Source of the DNA: Gonocerus acuteangulatus
Lineage: Eukaryota > Arthropoda > Insecta > Hemiptera > Coreidae
Length of the DNA: 64,000 nucleotides
Direction: 5' to 3'
Assembly: GCA_946811695.1 (NCBI GenBank)
Contig: OX328128.1
Location: 76,602,821 to 76,666,820 of the forward strand
This document shows positions 44,601 through 54,480 of the stretch, in pieces (the first letter of the stretch is position 1; each line of letters starts with the position of its first letter). The notes beneath the pieces are model-generated. The model was not told where the DNA came from. It saw only the letters and a program-made list of their open reading frames with translations, and did no database searches. Position numbers and translations under genes: made by a program.

Positions 44601-45606
44601 CGGACAAGGTCTGTCCTTGGATTCGAAGAATTCTGAAGACCTCACACCAATAATGCTATCAATAGGGCAAGACGATTGGGAAACTGCTGCACTGCTAGTC
44701 CAACTCGGGGCTGATCTCAAACAATCAAATCGATTTGGAATGCTCCTTCATTGGGCTGCAAGGAAAAAAAGTAAAAACTCCATCAGGTGGCTTGCGCAGT
44801 TCGGCTTGCCGGTAGACGCAAAAGATTCTATGGGGAGAACGCCTCTAGTGTGGTCAATACTGAATGATGATACGGAATCTGTCGCAGTTCTCGTAGAATT
44901 CGGAGCGGACTTGAGGCAGCTGTATGAAGGAAATACTCTTGTTCATATGGCAGCAGCTGAAAATAGTACCAAATGCATAAAATATCTTGCACTTCGCGGG
45001 CTGCCAGTGGACAACGTGGGTTCGGATGGCTATACGCCCCTGATGGAGTCAATTTCTCATGGATATACAGAAGCCGCATCTATTCTCGCAGAATTTGGGG
45101 CAGACCTCAACCGGCAATGCATGGGAGGTAATCTCGTACACTTGGCAGTGGACAGTAAGAGCGTCGGGTCCATCGGATGGCTCGTAAAGAATGGTCTGCC
45201 CGCAGACTCCAAAGACAAAAGTGGCAACACTCCAATAATGCGTGCTGTAAAGTATGACTATGTTTCCTGCGTAGCAGAACTCGTCAAATTCGGAGCGAAC
45301 GTGGACCAGAAATGGCGATCAGATCACATCAACCTCCTCCACTGGGCAGCCATTCAAAACAGTCCCAGCACCATACGTTGGTTGGTTAGCAATGCCATCT
45401 ATGTAGATGCTACCGACGACCACTTGTTGACGCCTCTACACTACGCTGCATCTTACGGCTGTTACGAAGCGACTGTGGCATTAGTAGATCTACACGCAAG
45501 GATCAACAGCAGGACAATGTACGGCCGAACTCCTCTAGGTTGGGCAGATGATCACAATCATCCAAGGGTAAAGGCTTATCTTCTAGCTAGCGGTGGCGTA
45601 TTGTAG
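41590..45606 (+). CDS. ANK1: secreted ankyrin-repeat protein, two coding exons
   Basis: Exon 1 is 41588-41643 (after a long pyrimidine tract and TTCTTAG) and encodes MGLLSAILSVLLLFTAYS, a classic signal peptide, ending exactly at a consensus donor GTAAGT. Exon 2 is 42691-45606, after TTTTTTTTCAG, in the same phase (0). Together they give 989 residues. After a short Ser/Thr-rich segment with an N-S-T site come about 28 ankyrin repeats to the end, with no other domain. Repeats alternate in two types: TYLHLAA..., with a GIPVDS-like end, and TPLTIAI..., with an ADI-RLSK end. The tail is LLASGGVL. Most animal ankyrin proteins are intracellular, so secretion is unusual. A start at 42643 inside exon 2's open frame is rejected because it lies upstream of the acceptor. 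Function unknown. Confidence 0.85.
41840..42022. mobile_element. MITE-like element M, damaged copy 3, in ANK1 intron
   Basis: Contains CCCCACCGAAATTTTGATTT, GATCACTTAGTTCAGAAAAC and GTATTACATACGCCG, matching the inside of the 6429-6707 element. The terminal repeats are eroded. Confidence 0.5.
42027..42260 (+). pseudogene. piggyBac transposase N-terminal fragment, in ANK1 intron
   Basis: Frame with DKNDRLTDEEGIGEEILDPV then IPKDVCGEVSLF, similar to the acidic N-terminus of piggyBac transposases (LTDEE......V.P.DVCG.V). It ends in a lysine run and loses the frame. No DDD core. A dead fragment. Confidence 0.5.
42691..45606 (+). CDS. ANK1 exon 2: ankyrin array
   Basis: One uninterrupted 972-codon exon. 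Internal homology is strongest between 43530 and 44330, where 66-residue (198 bp) double units repeat: TYLHIAASFNSPYALK..., GIPVDFSNK..., TPLATAVKK..., ADINRLSK. The N-terminal and C-terminal repeats are more diverged (LLHWAARKKSKNSIRWL in the C-terminal third). Few cysteines. The keeping of an open frame over 2.9 kb amid decayed DNA indicates selection or youth. Confidence 0.9.
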   Translation, partial: AYSTESLPIASENSTDRSDDTNCEKRPLHIAISDGDVSTVNKLIKEGANIYGVDCQGRTPMHAAVLRDSDDMVLTLVKNKFDVNRRFDKGRTVIFYAAVYGKESPLRKLVDVGAFLDVVDSTGSTPLYEAFSAGRLDASRVLVSLGADPKKLLPGGNTYLHRAAERDDFDAVYFFLGLGTPLDATNDAGETPMAKSVLGDNPALVNLLLSRGASITKAGKRGESYLQIAASRNCSEALQALLENGALVDSTTSKYDSVLAYAVKEDRVDIIKILLSNKVDVKKLSADGDTYLHLAAKHESLMALQLLLENGIPIDSVNKKDQTPLTIAIKKDSKSIIDALLKNNAGVNRLSKEGDSYLHIAASFNSPYALKTILQKGIPVDFSNKNDETPLATAVKKYANSIIEILLKSNADINRLSKNGETYLHIAASCNNLQALKVFLKEGLPVDFVSKHDQTALTIAVQNDEIDIIDLLLKHKADIYRLSKNMETYLHISASFDCTNALKHLLNLGIPIDSVNSNGETSLEIAVKKNSPISIDILSDFKADLRRISKCGRTYLHLAVEMNCLISLKELLGHCLPADLHNSEGITALRLSIERDDTKSAKILVDFGADLKQSYRSGTLLHLAAEKKSRESIRWLVGQGLSLDSKNSEDLTPIMLSIGQDDWETAALLVQLGADLKQSNRFGMLLHWAARKKSKNSIRWLAQFGLPVDAKDSMGRTPLVWSILNDDTESVAVLVEFGADLRQLYEGNTLVHMAAAENSTKCIKYLALRGLPVDNVGSDGYTPLMESISHGYTEAASILAEFGADLNRQCMGGNLVHLAVDSKSVGSIGWLVKNGLPADSKDKSGNTPIMRAVKYDYVSCVAELVKFGANVDQKWRSDHINLLHWAAIQNSPSTIRWLVSNAIYVDATDDHLLTPLHYAASYGCYEATVALVDLHARINSRTMYGRTPLGWADDHNHPRVKAYLLASGGVL

Positions 45607-45622
45607 TTCGCTTTTCATTCAT

Positions 45623-45628
45623 AATAAA
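45623..45628 (+). terminator. poly(A) signal of ANK1
   Basis: AATAAA 17 bases after the ANK1 stop, in CATAATAAATCACATAC. Plausible and close, but not proven. Confidence 0.5.
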
Positions 45629-45797
45629 TCACATACATTTTATAATTCCTTTATTACAAAGTAGTAAACCTCTCACCCTTCCAGATAACAGCTGCATTAA
45701 AATATACGCAAGTAGCATGATCAAATACATACGTTTTAAGGCGTTTCTTCTTATAATGAGGAAATTCGCTTCGGAAGTGACAACATGACACAAAAGT

Positions 45798-46874
45798 CCG
45801 ACTCGCAGGAACTGCGTCATCTTAGCGCGGTTTAGTACATCTCGAAGAAATGGTATAGATTAGCATCACAAATCACAGGAAACTGACAGTAGACAACTTA
45901 CACAGAAGCGGATAATTCTTAATCTGTATAAGTCAATACAGTTATGTACTGAAAACGTACTTACTCTTTGACTACTGCTGAGAAGGCTCTATTCTAAACA
46001 ACCAAAAATTCGTTGTCATTTTAAGTATCTTGTTTTACTAGCAAATTCGTTTTACTGTTATAATCAACTGTAAATATGTGCTTCATGGCGAATAAAATTC
46101 CATTCTGTCGTGGGTTAAATCTTTCTATAAAATAAGAAATAACGATAACTTCAGTTGGAGGCTATGAGGAAGGTTATATAGATAGGAGAATTCAAAACAA
46201 ACTACGTCATCATGATTAGCCACTGCCATCATGATTACCACAGCCACTCCAAACTTATTACCAATACCTTTCACCATTGCTTAGCTTATTTTACTACAAT
46301 ACTAATTTTACTGATAAATTCAATTTAAAACAAGAAACAACCAATTAAAAAGTGAGATAAACAAAGAGAAAACCCCTTTCAAAACAACAAAACAAACACT
46401 TTTTAAGTTTTAAGCGCTTATATCTCTGATTGACGTTGCCCTATCGAATATTGCTTCAGAACCTTTTTTGTAGATAATTTAGTAAGCATTCGAATGGTCA
46501 CTTTCCACTTATTACGATTTCCCAACCGTTATCGAGATATTTACAAAAAATGTATGGAGATCCGATAACATTTCATGTCTATTAATAAAATAATTGTTTT
46601 CGCATACTTCCTTATTTCCTATTTATCGCCTTAAAAATGGTTTCATTCGTTTTCTTATGTTAAGGAACGTATAAAACAAGTACCTGCAAGCATATAATCT
46701 CAAAAACGTAAGCGTTACGATTTTTTTTGCGCGAATTTCGCCCCAAACACTACCTTCCCGTGGGCGGATTCTGCTGGTTAACGAACTTGATCTTTCAAAT
46801 TAGAAGACAGATTTTTGTACCAAATTTGTTCAAAATCGGGCCATTTTTGAGCTTGCTAGAGCGTTATCATACAA

Positions 46875-46953
<79 letters not shown>

Positions 46954-47095
46954 CAAATTTGGACCACCTATATTTTCGTGATCTATAGGGTCTGAAACGT
47001 GAAAGTTTCTAGTCGGCACTTCCGGATTGCGTCGTGAGGTCAACCTCATAAGCGGGTTCTCCCTATGGAGATAGGGAGTAACCGCGCTAAAAATG
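45798..47095. repeat. composite repeat: family C ends, family A-like inside
   Basis: Left end GTCATCTTAGCGCGGTTT; right end CACTTCCGGATTGCGTC, CCTCATAAGCGGG and AACCGCGCTAAAA, as in family C. Between about 46330 and 46560 the sequence follows family A (TTTTAAGCGCTTATATCTC, ATTACGATTTCCCAACCG, GAGATCCGATAAC). A (TA)n tract lies at 46876-46953. Non-coding. Confidence 0.65.
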
Positions 47096-47099
47096 TCCT

Positions 47100-48629
47100 T
47101 GTTTCCTATTTTAAATATCTTGACTGGGTCACATATGTTTGGTTGGTGAGACTGCTTCTTTCATTTCTTTGCTAAACACCAAGGATGAATGGTTGCTTGA
47201 AGAAGCACGAGAGGAATCCGGCAAAATATAGCACTATGAAGAGTAGCAACATGGCCATTGAAAAGTTTAATACATTTTGATTAAAATTTCAAATGTGTCA
47301 GTTTCGTTTCTGTAAATCCTATGTTTCCATAGTTTTTTTAGACTCTGGGTCATTAGCACCGACATCCATGGTACAGCCGGGAATCAACGGACACGTGTTC
47401 GTTTTTTAAAATGCCTTTTAGCAGTAAAATGACTTTGTCAATAAAACTAGGTATTTAAAATGAGAAAGCAATCTTAAGAACAAGGGAAAGTCTTAAAGGA
47501 AGGGAATCAAGTCACTTCAGCAGAGTTGGCTTCTGTCAGTTTTCTGTACATTATAGCAATTTAATTGTCTAACAGTTCCTTAAATTTAAATCTTAAAATG
47601 TTGCTTTTATTGGAGATTTTGTTGAACGAGGTATTTAAATTTGTTTAACTATAAAATTAGTTTATCAATGTAACTATCCTGAAAAAACACGCAAGAAGTT
47701 TGAGACAGTTGGTAATTCAAGTTTTCCAAATAATGATAGGGTTAAGAACGTTATTGAAAGACACTAATATTATGGAGTTCCTATAATATAATATAGTTCC
47801 TATAATGGAGGTCTTTTGTGGCCCTCCTTTGCGTATAACAGCTTTACATGGAAAAACAAAATAAAATTTCCCCTTTGCGCTCGAACCATTTAAAATTTCT
47901 TTTCAAGCTCAAGTGCTTCGGAGTGGAGCTATTTAAAATTTATCAGTAATAGGTATAAATTCAAAACAAAACAAAAAAAAATAGAGCAAAGGGTTAACCC
48001 TTTCGATGCGACGCCTGAGAATACTCGCCGGAGAAAGATGTTCCTCAGAGGCGACGCGCAAGTATTCTCGCCACACCTGTATCTCTTGATTGCGAGCCTT
48101 CTTTAGCCTTGAGCATGTACAGAGTGCTCTAGCAGGAATGGGGGATGATTTCTGGTTTAAACCATTACTGGTAACATTCAAATTTTGAACGTTATAAGTA
48201 ACATGTATCTGTGAGACTTGTTTACGGTAAAAATGTTCTTAGGGTATTTTTTAGTGAAACTGTAAATAATAAAGGAGTAGCTTATTATAATAATAAATAA
48301 AAAAAAATCACTGCTACATTTAAAAACAAGCAGTGGTTTCGGAATGAAGTAGAAAGAGAAACATAGGGAAGAAAAGTAAGTAAACTTTGTATTAAATGGT
48401 TATTGTAAGTTTGCTGTGTACCTAAATTGTAGTAAATAAATCGTTGCAAGTAATATACATCGTCGTTCAGGTAAGATAAATATGAAAATGATGATTAGTA
48501 ACAAGCGCCTAAGTAAAAAATACCCCCAAAATGAAAAATACAAATATTTGAGCTGCTAATGGTTTATTCCTTGCTTCTCATCCTTTGCGCCCTTCTGGCA
48601 CCTCCCAGGAAATTATAATTTAAAATATT
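47100..48629. other. no gene seen
   Basis: AT-rich. At 47990 TTAACCCTTTCGATGCGACG resembles a piggyBac-type left end, but no partner end was found. No coding exon recognised. Confidence 0.35.
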
Positions 48630-49260
48630 TCTGGTGGAATCATTAAAAATTATAAACAGCATACGGGATTGAACCACCGCCATCCCTGGCTGAGTCAATA
48701 CTAATTGATCCAATATGGTGGGCAGGTATATCAGCTGATTTATCTATTCTAAAATTTAATTATTTCCATTTCCAGAAGAAATAATCGCTAATAAATATGT
48801 GTCTTCTGTTAAGAACCAATCTTTTTCTCTCTTGTTTTATAATAGATATCTTTTATTTTCATTTGGGTATTATTCTTTTCTTTGTTATAATTGTTGACCT
48901 TTAGAAGTGACCACAAATTTGACTTCAACAATTTTAACATATTTGACTTGAATAGGAAAATAAAAGAGAACTAATGTATAATAAAAACGTAAGGTTAATT
49001 AAAAGTGGGACATAAAATATTTAAATTACGTATTTGTCAATTTAAAAAATAAACTTATAAAATAAATTTGAGAAAGTGATGACACCAACAGATTTTACAT
49101 TTGGTGACTATATATTTTCTGGAAATGGAAATAATCACATTTTAGAATATATAAATAAACTGCCTATCAGATTGCATTTTCGAGTATTGACTCAGCTGTG
49201 GATGGTGGAAGGTTTACTATCAAGGACTGTTTATAATTTTTAAGGATATTACCAGAAAAA
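48630..49260. repeat. palindromic element, arms about 150 bp
   Basis: Left arm (48635-48785): TTAAAAATTATAAACAG, GGCTGAGTCAATACT, TTATTTCCATTTCCAG. Right arm (49105-49255): CTGGAAATGGAAATAA, AGTATTGACTCAGC, CTGTTTATAATTTTTAA. The loop of about 320 bp is AT-rich. Non-coding; probably a foldback or MITE-like element. Confidence 0.7.
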
Positions 49261-49734
49261 GTTTTAGTTATAAGCTCCTGAAGGGATGCTAGAATGAGTG
49301 AAAAATGTAAATAGAAATCGTGTTTTTAACAATTGCCTTTTTGTCACATTTAAGGGTGATTTAATGATATCAAAGGAAAGCATTAAAAGCATCAAAATTA
49401 ATAGAAAACATGTTTGTTTTATTTGTTTAAATAATATAATTGCGATAATACAAATAAAATAGCATAAAAAATAAATAAATAAAAATCCATGAAATATCAA
49501 CATATGTACAGTTTCAAAGATGTAGTTACATATTTTAATTTGTATTTACATTTTATTATGATTATAGTTTAAAATAATCACAAACTATTTGCAAAAAATA
49601 ACACAAATGATCTTACAAGATAGCATTCCATTTGTTTCTAAACATTGCTCAGAAGAGATTTCGACGGACTGATGAGCCACATCCCTGCTTTCAATCAATT
49701 GGATTTTGATGGATATGCTCAATCAAGATGCCTT
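49261..49734. other. no gene seen
   Basis: AT-rich stretch with no supported feature, before the minisatellite. Confidence 0.4.
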
Positions 49735-50885
49735 TTTATTTGTCTGCTCCCTGCACACTATCAATTCGATCTGAACTGACAATCCACATCCCTGCTCGCT
49801 ATCAATTGGATCAGGACTGACAATCCACATCCCTGCTCCCTATCAATTGGATCACGACTGACAATCCACATCCCTGCTCCTTATCAATTCAATCTGAACT
49901 GACAATCCACATCCCTGCTCACTATCAATTGGATCAGGACTGACAATCCACATCCCTGCTCGCTATCAATTGGATCAGGATTGACAATCCACATCCCTGC
50001 TCGCTATCAATTGGATCAGGACTGACAATCCACATCCCTGCTCCTTATCAATTGGATCAAGACTGACAGTCCACATCCCTGCTCGCTATCAATTTAATCT
50101 GAACTGACAATCCACATCCCTGCTCGCTATCAATTGGATCAGGACTGACAATCCACATCCCTGCTCGCTATCAATTTAATCTGAACTGACAATCCACATC
50201 CCTGCTCACTATCAATTGGATCAGGATTGACAATTCACATCCCATCTCTCTATCAATTGGATCAGGACTGACAATCTACATCCCTGCTCGTTATCAATTG
50301 GATCAGGACTGACAATCCACATCCCTGCTCCTTATCAATTGGATCAAGACTGACAGTCCACATCCCTGCTCGCTATCAATTTAATCTGAACTGACAATCC
50401 ACATCCCTGCTCGCTATCAATTGGATCAAGACTGACAGTCCACATCCCTGCTCGCTATCAATTCAATCTGAACTGACAATCCACATCCCTGCTCGCTATC
50501 AATTGGATCAGGACTGACAATCCACATCCCATCTCTCTATCAATTGGATCAGGACTGACAATCTACATCCCTGCTCGTTATCAATTGGATCAGGACTGAC
50601 AATCCACATCCCTGCTCGCTATCAATTCAATCTGAACTGACAATCCACATCCCTGCTCGCTATCAATTGGATCAGGACTGACAATCCACATCCCATCTCT
50701 CTATCAATTGGATCAGGACTGACAATCTACATCCCTGCTCGTTATCAATTGGATCAGGACTGACAATCCACATCCCTGCTCGCTATCAATTGGATCTGAA
50801 CTGACAGTCCACATCCCTCCTCGCTATCAATTGGATCTGAACTGACAATCCACATCCCTCCTCGCTATCAATTGGATTTGGATGG
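49735..50885. repeat. 41 bp minisatellite, about 28 units
   Basis: Unit of 41 bp including GACAATCCACATCCCTGCTC and GCTATCAATTGGATCAG. Variants (TTTAATCTGAACTG; CATCCCATCTCTCTATC; CTACATCCCTGCTCGTTATC) recur in blocks: the CATCTCTC variant is found near 50240, 50526 and 50690, spaced by 7 and 4 units. So larger blocks were duplicated after the single unit expanded. 41 is not a multiple of 3, and all frames stop. Confidence 0.92.
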
Positions 50886-50969
50886 CTATTGTAAATGAAG
50901 ATGCCTTTGGAACCGTCTGAAGGTAAAGTACATCTCTGATCTCCCAAATTAATATAATGATTTAATTCG

Positions 50970-51197
50970 TAGGCTTCCACGGTCCGAGTCATTACACATA
51001 ATAAAGTCTTCTGGTATTGACAGTGTCACAAACTTCTTTGCCGACGTTTCGCTAGTCATACTGCCAGCTTCCTCAGGGCTTAGTCTGAGAATGAGAATGT
51101 TCTTCTAGTTCTCCTGTATAAATGTCGCTGGCAGTATGACTAGCGAAACGTCGGCAAAGAAGTTTGAGACACGGTCAATACCAGAAGACTTTAATAT
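50970..51197. repeat. inverted repeat of about 80 bp arms
   Basis: Left arm ATTACACATAATAAAGTCTT, CTGGTATTGAC, CTTTGCCGACGTTTCGCTAG, CATACTGCCAGC; the right arm mirrors it (GCTGGCAGTATGACTAGCG, GACGTCGGCAAAG-like, GTCAATACCAGAAGACTTTA). The loop of about 55 bp has CTTCCTCAGGGCTTAGTCTG. The GACGTTTCG plus CTTCCTCAG pairing is common in arthropod repeats; the class is not known to me. Confidence 0.8.
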
Positions 51198-51300
51198 GTG
51201 TAATATAATGATCTTATAAAAAAAAAATTATTTCGTTTATAGACTTCTGCTCAAATTCAGGAACACAAATATGCTTTAGGTCCACCCGAAAAAACTATGT

Positions 51301-51700
51301 AATTTACTGTATTACATACAGCCACTATTATTACTAATCTTTTACGCCACTGCGCATGCATGAACTCCACTGCACATGCACAAACACCAGCAGACACGTT
51401 TTTGTGACACATACAGTCTTCTTTTTCGTACATGGCTACACCACTGTGCATGCACAAACGCCAGCGGTTACTTTTTTGTGACACAGGCAGTGTTCTTTTT
51501 CGTACATGGTCACGCCAGTGCACAAGTGCGAATGCCAACGGGCACTTTTTTTTGTGACACATACATTCTTCTTTTTCACACATGGCCACTGCACATGCGC
51601 AAACACCACTGCACATGGGCAAACGCCACTGCACATGCGCAAACGTCACTGCACATGCGCAAACGCCACTGCGCATGCGTGAACACCAGCGGACACTTTT
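51301..51700. repeat. tandem repeat with GCATGCGC cores
   Basis: About four units of 75-80 bp (ACTTTTTTGTGACACATACA, CTTCTTTTTCGTACATGG, CACATGCACAAACGCCAG) followed by a 20 bp array (CACTGCACATGCGCAAACG) at about 51590-51680. GCGCATGCG palindromes resemble NRF-1 sites, but this is only resemblance. It lies 260 bp downstream of ANK3's stop. Confidence 0.75.
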
Positions 51701-51963
51701 TTGTAAAGGTTTTTCCCAGTTTAGTCACCTCTAAAGCATATTTATGCTAAAACAAAAACCAGGAACAGCTGTATTCCTCTTTATGGTTGATTAAATCATT
51801 CACTCCACATGAACAGTTGGCAGAGGAAAGGAAACATACAATCCATCCTTACCATTCTTCGGTGACTCAAACTGTTATGTATTTCAGAAAATCAGAATGA
51901 TCACATATATATAAATATACATACATAAGTATTTATATAGACAACAATGTTTCCCTTATAGTT

Positions 51964-53365
51964 CTACAATATGCCATTGTAAGCACGAAGAATCTCCTTG
52001 ATGCTCAAGAGCTCGGGATCAGTGCCCTGGTTGGCGCACCCCATCGGAGTCCAATAGTCCTCATCTCGGGCGTTCACATTGGCTCCAGCTTCCAATAGAA
52101 ACTTCACCATCTCCACCTTCCTAGACATTATAGCGAAATGGAGTGCAGTGCTGCCCCACAAGCCTTTAGCTTCTAGCTCTGCACCTCGTTCCAGGAGCAA
52201 TCTCGCAACCCTTACATGTCCGTTCCTAGCAGCCAGCATCAGTGGTGTACTATCCCAGCTGTCTCGGGGATCAACCTGCATTACAAATGACATACTGTTA
52301 ATTAGTTTATTTTAAAAATAGGGGAAGGTTTAATGTGTATATATATGTGTATGTATGTGTATCCCGAACCACTTGACATAAAATTTGAAATTTTGCACGG
52401 ACAATCCGTTTAGAATTTAAACCCTCGCTAAGAAAGGTTTTTTTTAGGGGGGTTTGAATTATTAAGAAGTTCCTCATCGGCTCAAAAATGGTCCGATTTT
52501 GATAACATTTGGTACAAAAATTTTTCTTCTCATTTAAAAGGTCAAGTTCATTAACCAGCTGAATCCATTTACTGGAACATGGTTTTTGGAGCAAAATTTG
52601 CGCGAAAGAATCGGAACGCTTACATTTTCGAGTCCATATGCTTTCAGGTACTCGTTATATACGTTCCTTAACATAAGAAAACGAATGAAACCATTTTTAA
52701 ATCGATTTCTGTAACCGTTTACGAGAAAAATTGATAAAATACTTTTCCAAGCTAATTTTCTTTTTGGGTATTCAGAAACGATGATTGGTTCTCTTGAAAC
52801 TTGTACCAGGTATTTGACATTTATCTAATCTAAGATATTTAAACTTTGGTATCATTTGGAGGTAAGAAGTACATGGAAAAAATGTATTAATGGTGATAAA
52901 AAGTTTTCGGATCTCAGAATATTTTCTAAAATATCTTGAAAACTGTTGGGAAATCGTAGTACGTGGAAGGCGGTTATTCAAAAGGTTACTAAATTCTCTA
53001 CAAAAAAGATTCGGTTGTAATATTCCGGGGGGTGATGTCAATCGAAGAGATAAGTGCTTAAAATTTCAAAGTTGTTAGTTTTATTCTTTTCAACGTGTAT
53101 TTGTCTCTGTTTACCAAACTTTTTTAAGTGGTTGTTGTATTTTTTTTTACTCCCTAACAGAAACAAGCACAGTTACCTCCACATGGTGTTTCCTGGGTAA
53201 ATCGAAAGTCCGTGCAATAATAAGCTGTACAAAATTATGTAGTAGCGTTGGTCATACCTTATTTAACACAATATAAAAACTACTTATCGGCCGTGGTGAA
53301 GCACGGGTAGTCAGCTAGTATATATATGTATATGTATATATATATATATGTGTGTGTGTGTGTAC

Positions 53366-53446
<81 letters not shown>

Positions 53447-53685
53447 CATACATACATACATACATGTATTTAATTATTTATATTTAAATGTCAGCCTACC
53501 TCAACCCCTTTATCCAAAAGGAGCGATACAACGTGGAAGTGGCCCTTGATAGCAGCATGGTGGAGTAGTTTCCGCCAGTCGTTGCTTTGGGAGTTAATGT
53601 CCCCACCACGGGCCAAACAGCTTTCTATACCTGTCAGGTCTCCAATCATCACGGAATTCAACAGTTGAGCATCAATGCTACGAGT
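51964..53685 (-). CDS. ANK3: ankyrin-repeat gene, last two exons
   Basis: Exon 53685-53500 (after CATTTTCAG, donor GTAGGC) encodes [17 protein letters not shown], then [19 protein letters not shown]. Exon 52275-51964 (after TTTGTAATGCAG) continues [19 protein letters not shown] and ends AYNGIL and a stop. The join falls inside a perfect ankyrin consensus ([13 protein letters not shown]), which strongly supports the splice. Together about 165 residues with four ankyrin repeats, phase 0 throughout. The 5' end is missing; the candidate exon at 55092-55235 ends in the same phase. The intron holds a family A copy and a microsatellite. Role unknown; ankyrin repeats bind proteins. Confidence 0.75.
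52340..53318 (-). repeat. family A, copy 4, in ANK3 intron
   Basis: On the minus strand it begins at 53318 with CTAGCTGACTACCCGTGC and ends near 52340. It shows GTACAGCTTATTATTGCAC, CACCATGTGGAGGTAAC and GGACAATCCGTTTAGA-related text. Both edges are TA-rich, as in other copies. Confidence 0.75.
53320..53465. repeat. (TA)n with (TG)n and (TACA)n
   Basis: Microsatellite beside the left edge of family A copy 4, 35 bp from the ANK3 exon donor. Confidence 0.9.
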
Positions 53686-53879
53686 CTGAAAATGTAAAAT
53701 TAACATAGAATATGTTATATATATTATATTATAGAATATACATGTGTAAATAAATGTTTGATTGTAGGAGTTACAACTCTATGCAATGTTGACAAAATTT
53801 GATATACAAAGAATAGTGAAATAGGAGAAAAAATGGGGAATAGTAGGGATTTAAAAAAAAATCAAGTTAAGGCAAAAGT

Positions 53880-54035
53880 AGAAATAGTTAAATAGATTGG
53901 AGGCTCAATGGGTTCAATTCCCACTAGGTGTGATGGCTTTCTTTCAAAAAAGGAAAATCAGCCCTATCCCGGCTAGAAAATCCGAAATCTTTGTCATGTA
54001 AAGGGGACTTTATAATAAAAATAAATAAATTAAAT
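53880..54035 (+). mobile_element. tRNA-derived SINE, family T2
   Basis: B box ATGGGTTCAATTCCCACTAG, then GATGGCTTTCTTTC, ATCAGCCCTATCCCGGCTAG and AAAATCCGAAATC, with an (AAAT)n tail. The same order occurs on the minus strand at 56210-56010. The head upstream of the B box is worn. Confidence 0.6.
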
Positions 54036-54058
54036 GTATTGTGAGAGTAAAAAAAAAG

Positions 54059-54060
<2 letters not shown>

Positions 54061-54114
<54 letters not shown>
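54061..54114. repeat. poly(A) run
   Basis: About 54 A residues, possibly the tail of a further retroposed copy; the adjoining sequence is not recognisable. Confidence 0.85.
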
Positions 54115-54116
<2 letters not shown>

Positions 54117-54267
54117 AAACAGGTCCGGGGGGAGGGAGTAAGAAAATCAATCTTGTCAAAACATGCATCATGCATAAATTTTACTTTGCTTGGCATGACC
54201 AAACCCATATGAAATATAATTACACTAATATTAATATACCGCCATTAATAATAATAATATATTGAAG

Positions 54268-54428
54268 GGGTCTACCGTAGTCTAGTGGCTAGCGCGCTGG
54301 ATTCATAAGCGGGAGATGGTGGGTTCGATTCCACCCTCCGGCAGGGATTTTCTCATCTCAAGGCTCGCTGGGAAAATTCCTCCCTGCACCCTGGATGTCG
54401 GCGCTAATGACCAAGAAGTAGATGCGCC

Positions 54429-54474
<46 letters not shown>
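54268..54474 (+). mobile_element. tRNA-derived SINE with 5S-SINE tail and 12 bp target duplication
   Basis: The head has an A-box-like GTCTAGTGGCTAGCGCGC, an anticodon region GATTCATAAG (CAT, Met-like) and a B box GGTGGGTTCGATTCCACCC, so it is clearly tRNA-derived. The body continues to GTCGGCGCTAATGACC and AAGTAGATGCGCCGT, then about 45 A. That tail is nearly the same as in the 5S-headed SINE at 4299. Flanks AATATATTGAAG at 54256-54267 and 54475-54486 are identical. The pol III boxes are intact, so it may be transcribable. Confidence 0.92.

Positions 54475-54480
<6 letters not shown>

Noticed and set aside
42691..45606. Latrotoxin-family member
   Set aside because: Only the ankyrin repeats are shared, a very common fold; the large non-ankyrin N-terminal region of that family is absent.
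47985..48015. TTAACCCTTTCGATGCG as a piggyBac left end
   Set aside because: No matching right end with TTAA was found within several kb.
51640..51690. GCGCATGCG palindromes as an NRF-1-controlled promoter
   Set aside because: They are parts of a tandem repeat unit and lie downstream of ANK3; no gene start is nearby.
54268..54345. A functional tRNA-Met gene
   Set aside because: The tRNA-like head continues into a SINE body with A tail and target duplication, and acceptor-stem pairing is poor.
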